Shown in pieces: positions 61,636 through 64,000 of a stretch of DNA of 64,000 nucleotides. A model generated the notes under the pieces. That model searched no databases and had not been told where the DNA came from. It was given only the letters and a program-made list of their open reading frames with translations. A program made the position numbers and the translations under genes. The DNA is taken from NCBI GenBank assembly GCA_963556495.2, contig OY747703.1, positions 34,903,296 through 34,967,295 of the forward strand, written 5' to 3'. Each line of letters starts with the position of its first letter. Within the stretch, counting starts at the first letter, position 1. This DNA is from Valencia hispanica (Eukaryota; Chordata; Actinopteri; Cyprinodontiformes; Valenciidae).

Positions 61636-61770
61636 GTGACACTAGTGGCCTTTGTTCGCAGTAGTGAGACAGGAAACAGGCAGGGAGAGAAGGAGAGGAG
61701 ACATGCACCAAAGGTCCGAGTGTCGGGACTCGATCCCCAGACAGCTGCGTGGAGGACTAATAGCTGCTGC
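61636..61770 (-). mobile_element. tRNA-derived SINE fragment
   Basis: Read in reverse: a B-box-like ggatcgagtcccga, then ctttggtgcatgtctcctct and ttcctgtctcactactg, then aaaggccactag. This is a widespread fish SINE-like order. Confidence 0.55.
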
Positions 61771-62689
61771 ATATTTCTTCTTATTATTATTATTATTTTT
61801 AAGCTTATGAGGTGACTTTTATTGCACTCAGTTTATTTCGTGTTGATATTTCCAGAAATACCACATGTATTTGTTACTTTTTCAGTCACTTAACAGACCT
61901 TCTTTTAGGGTTTTGGGGCACTATATTTGACAGCTGATTGAGGGAAGGAGGAAGGAGAAAACATACATAAAATGACTTAGTCATGAGGATGTTTACCAGC
62001 TGCTTTAAGGACCGAAAGTACGTAAAATGCAGTTGATTACTTTATCTACAGGCGTTTACAATGCCCCTCTGCAACATCTTAGATAAGGAAAATTTAATCT
62101 TAAATAACTTTAGATAAATTAACATCAAATAACATGTATAATCATTTTCATAACAAATACAACTTTATAGCAGGAACACCCTTAACATCTTCACATTCCA
62201 AAAAAAGTTCCAACGAACTCTTCATGTTGGAGCTACAGTAGCATAATGGATGAAGATGTTCACCTGGAACTGAACCATCATTGTTAACCATAGGTATTAA
62301 CTTTTGCTAATTCGGAAAGGTTTCTGAATGCAGACAACTTCTGTTTTCTGTTTCTGATGTTGCTGCAGCTCACCGCATAACACATTTTTTATAGCATGTT
62401 TTTATAGAAAATAAGATTTTAAAAAATCAATAATAATTCTGGAGTCCTTTTTTATGCTTCCTTATCTTCAGCTCACCCTACAGGTTTTGTGCAGGATTTA
62501 GGTCTGGGGAAAGAGGGCCATAAAAGATTGATTTTGTCTGGTGAGCAATTTCTGTATTAATTCAACTATATGTTTTGGGTCGTTATCCTGTTAAAAGGAC
62601 TAATGACGACTGATTTACTGTTTTTTTCGTCTTCTGTCAGAGCCCTACAGTTTTTTTATTTATTTTTTACTTAGGGCTTTACTTGTGGC

Positions 62690-62920
62690 TCAGTAGGAAG
62701 AGTAGAAATCTTGCGATCTGTAACTAATGGGTTGATTCCAGCTTTGTCCTGCCACATGTAAATGTGGTCAAGGGATTTACCCCTTAAGTTACCTATCTAT
62801 CTATATTATTGGAGTTTGTGTACTTGTTTGTGAGTGTGATTGGGAGAATGTGACTCTACTGTAAAGTTTCTTAGCTGGCTAAAAAACAGCTGCATAATCT
62901 GAGTCCATCCCAGTCATGGG
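62690..62920 (+). mobile_element. tRNA-derived SINE, first of a pair
   Basis: An A-box-like tgtggctcagtaggaagag, then a B-box-like gggttgattccagc, then a body with gtcaagggatttacccctta. It is diverged. Confidence 0.6.
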
Positions 62921-62927
62921 GTAACTG

Positions 62928-63190
62928 TGGCTTGGTGGTAGGAGTTCATCCTGTAACCAATGGGTTGCTGGTTCGAATCCCTGCTCAGTCCATCTTGGTC
63001 ATTGTGTCTTTTGACTTTCGGTGGTGGTTAGAGGGCCCGATGGTGTCTGTGTACGGCAGCGTCAGTTCTGTCAGTGTGACCTAGGGCAGCTGTGGCTGCG
63101 ATGTAGCTTATCACCATCAGTGTGTTAATGTGCGGATGAATGACTGAATGTAGTCTAATGCTTTGTTGTCCTCAGCACAATACAAATGCA
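62928..63190 (+). mobile_element. tRNA-derived SINE, second of a pair
   Basis: An A-box-like tgtggcttggtggtaggag and a perfect B-box ggttcgaatccc, then a body with gtcagtgtgacc and tgtgttaatgtgcggatgaa, and a tail near acaatacaaatgcaatt. It is better preserved than its neighbour. Confidence 0.7.
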
Positions 63191-63751
63191 ATTACACTTT
63201 TATTTTAAATCTCCTAGCGTTTCAATAATTTCATAATGCCGTAGAATTGATTACGTTTTCCATTTTCTATGGATCAGAAACAAGCCCACAACATCATACA
63301 TTACAGTGCTATTACACAGATTCATTCACTGTTTCCAGCCAGACTTACCAGGATAGTTTCTTACATAAAATCTGAACTGTAGTCTCCTCCAATTAAAGAA
63401 CACACTGGGGGCTGAGGTTCCGCAGAGTTTGGTAAACTGCACATGTTTATGTTTGTAATGATATGAAACGAAAAAGGTTTTACCTAACATGCCTCATAAA
63501 AACAAGTTGGTATGTAGACAACGTCTGATTTGTTTTCATGGAGACCTGGCAATCCCAAAATGTCAATTTATGCTGCAGTTCTCTAAAACTAAGCTTTTTT
63601 ACGACCACCCTGGCCCTGACTGTGTGTCATGAACATGGCTCGTCATCCAACCTAGTGACTACTGACTAGGGAATCGTAGATTCCTGAGTAGAAATTACAA
63701 AGAAACTCTCGACAACTCAAAATTTAAACATAAAGGGCTTTTAGATATCCG

Positions 63752-63896
63752 TCCATCCATCCATCCATCCATCCATCCATCCATCCATCCATCCATCCAT
63801 CCATCCATCCATCCATCCATCCATCCATCCATCCATCCATCCATCCATCCATCCATCCATCCATCCATCCATCCATCCATCCATCCATCCATCCAT
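63752..63896 (+). repeat. (CCAT)n microsatellite
   Basis: About 36 uninterrupted units. The Met-Asp-Gly-Trp repeat frames on the minus strand are artefacts. Confidence 0.98.
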
Positions 63897-64000
63897 TTGC
63901 AGGCTTAATGGAGGGCTGGTTCTACCTGTCACTGGGCGAGACAGTTATTTTTATGCCTAAAGTGTGTTTTTAGTCTTATAAAGAACTATGAAGCTGAAGA

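Larger units (their letters stand above)
62380..63640 (-). mobile_element. Tc1-like remnant split by two SINEs
   Basis: 62,440-62,690 (aggtctggggaaagagggc, tgttttgggtcgttatcctg) and 63,190-63,640 (cagaaacaagcccacaacat) are consecutive parts of a Tc1-type transposase in reverse. The sequence between them is two tRNA-derived SINEs. Confidence 0.6.

Noticed and set aside
63695..63932. Met-Asp-Gly-Trp repeat frames
   Set aside because: They are translations of the (CCAT)n microsatellite.

Overview
The window is teleost fish DNA. It holds one complete vertebrate gene, fbxo41 (F-box only protein 41), on the + strand, spread over about 48 kb in 13 coding exons. The remaining sequence is AT-rich and full of typical ray-finned-fish repeats: several Tc1/mariner families, hAT elements and hAT-like MITEs, L2-type LINEs, tRNA-derived SINEs including V-SINE/DANA-like copies, and long tetranucleotide microsatellites. 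No prokaryotic-style operon, CRISPR array, tRNA or rRNA gene was seen. The species cannot be named from the sequence alone.

Layout. 1-6,137 is the upstream flank, with a hAT transposase remnant, a SINE scrap and one hAT MITE. 6,359-54,639 is the fbxo41 coding region. All exon joins keep frame, all use GT-AG, and together they give 833 codons. Domains in order: an N-terminal C2H2 zinc finger, a long coiled coil, a low-complexity Ser/Arg/Glu linker, the F-box in exon 6, and a leucine-rich C-terminal half. Introns 1-5 are large (2.7, 22.8, 5.6, 6.2 and 4.1 kb) and carry most of the repeats. Introns 6-12 are compact (91 bp to 1.5 kb).

54,640 to about 56,030 or 59,140 is 3' UTR, depending on which poly(A) signal is used. 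It is interrupted by a 1.4-kb terminal-inverted-repeat element with an odd interior. About 59,140 to 64,000 is the downstream flank, with SINEs, a split Tc1 and a (CCAT)n array.

Most notable mobile DNA: (a) a Tc1-type element at 39,733-41,355 with a complete 342-aa DD34E transposase and nearly identical 0.29-kb terminal repeats, antisense in intron 4; (b) a second Tc1-type element at 23,156-24,743 whose transposase frame is broken only by two close stop codons; (c) hAT MITEs with exact 8-bp target duplications; (d) several nested insertions. I found no clear undescribed biological system. The best leads are the young Tc1 copy, the elements I cannot assign (43,136-44,250 and 56,140-57,552), a 43-nt perfect palindrome, and a GC-rich block at 29.2-30.1 kb.
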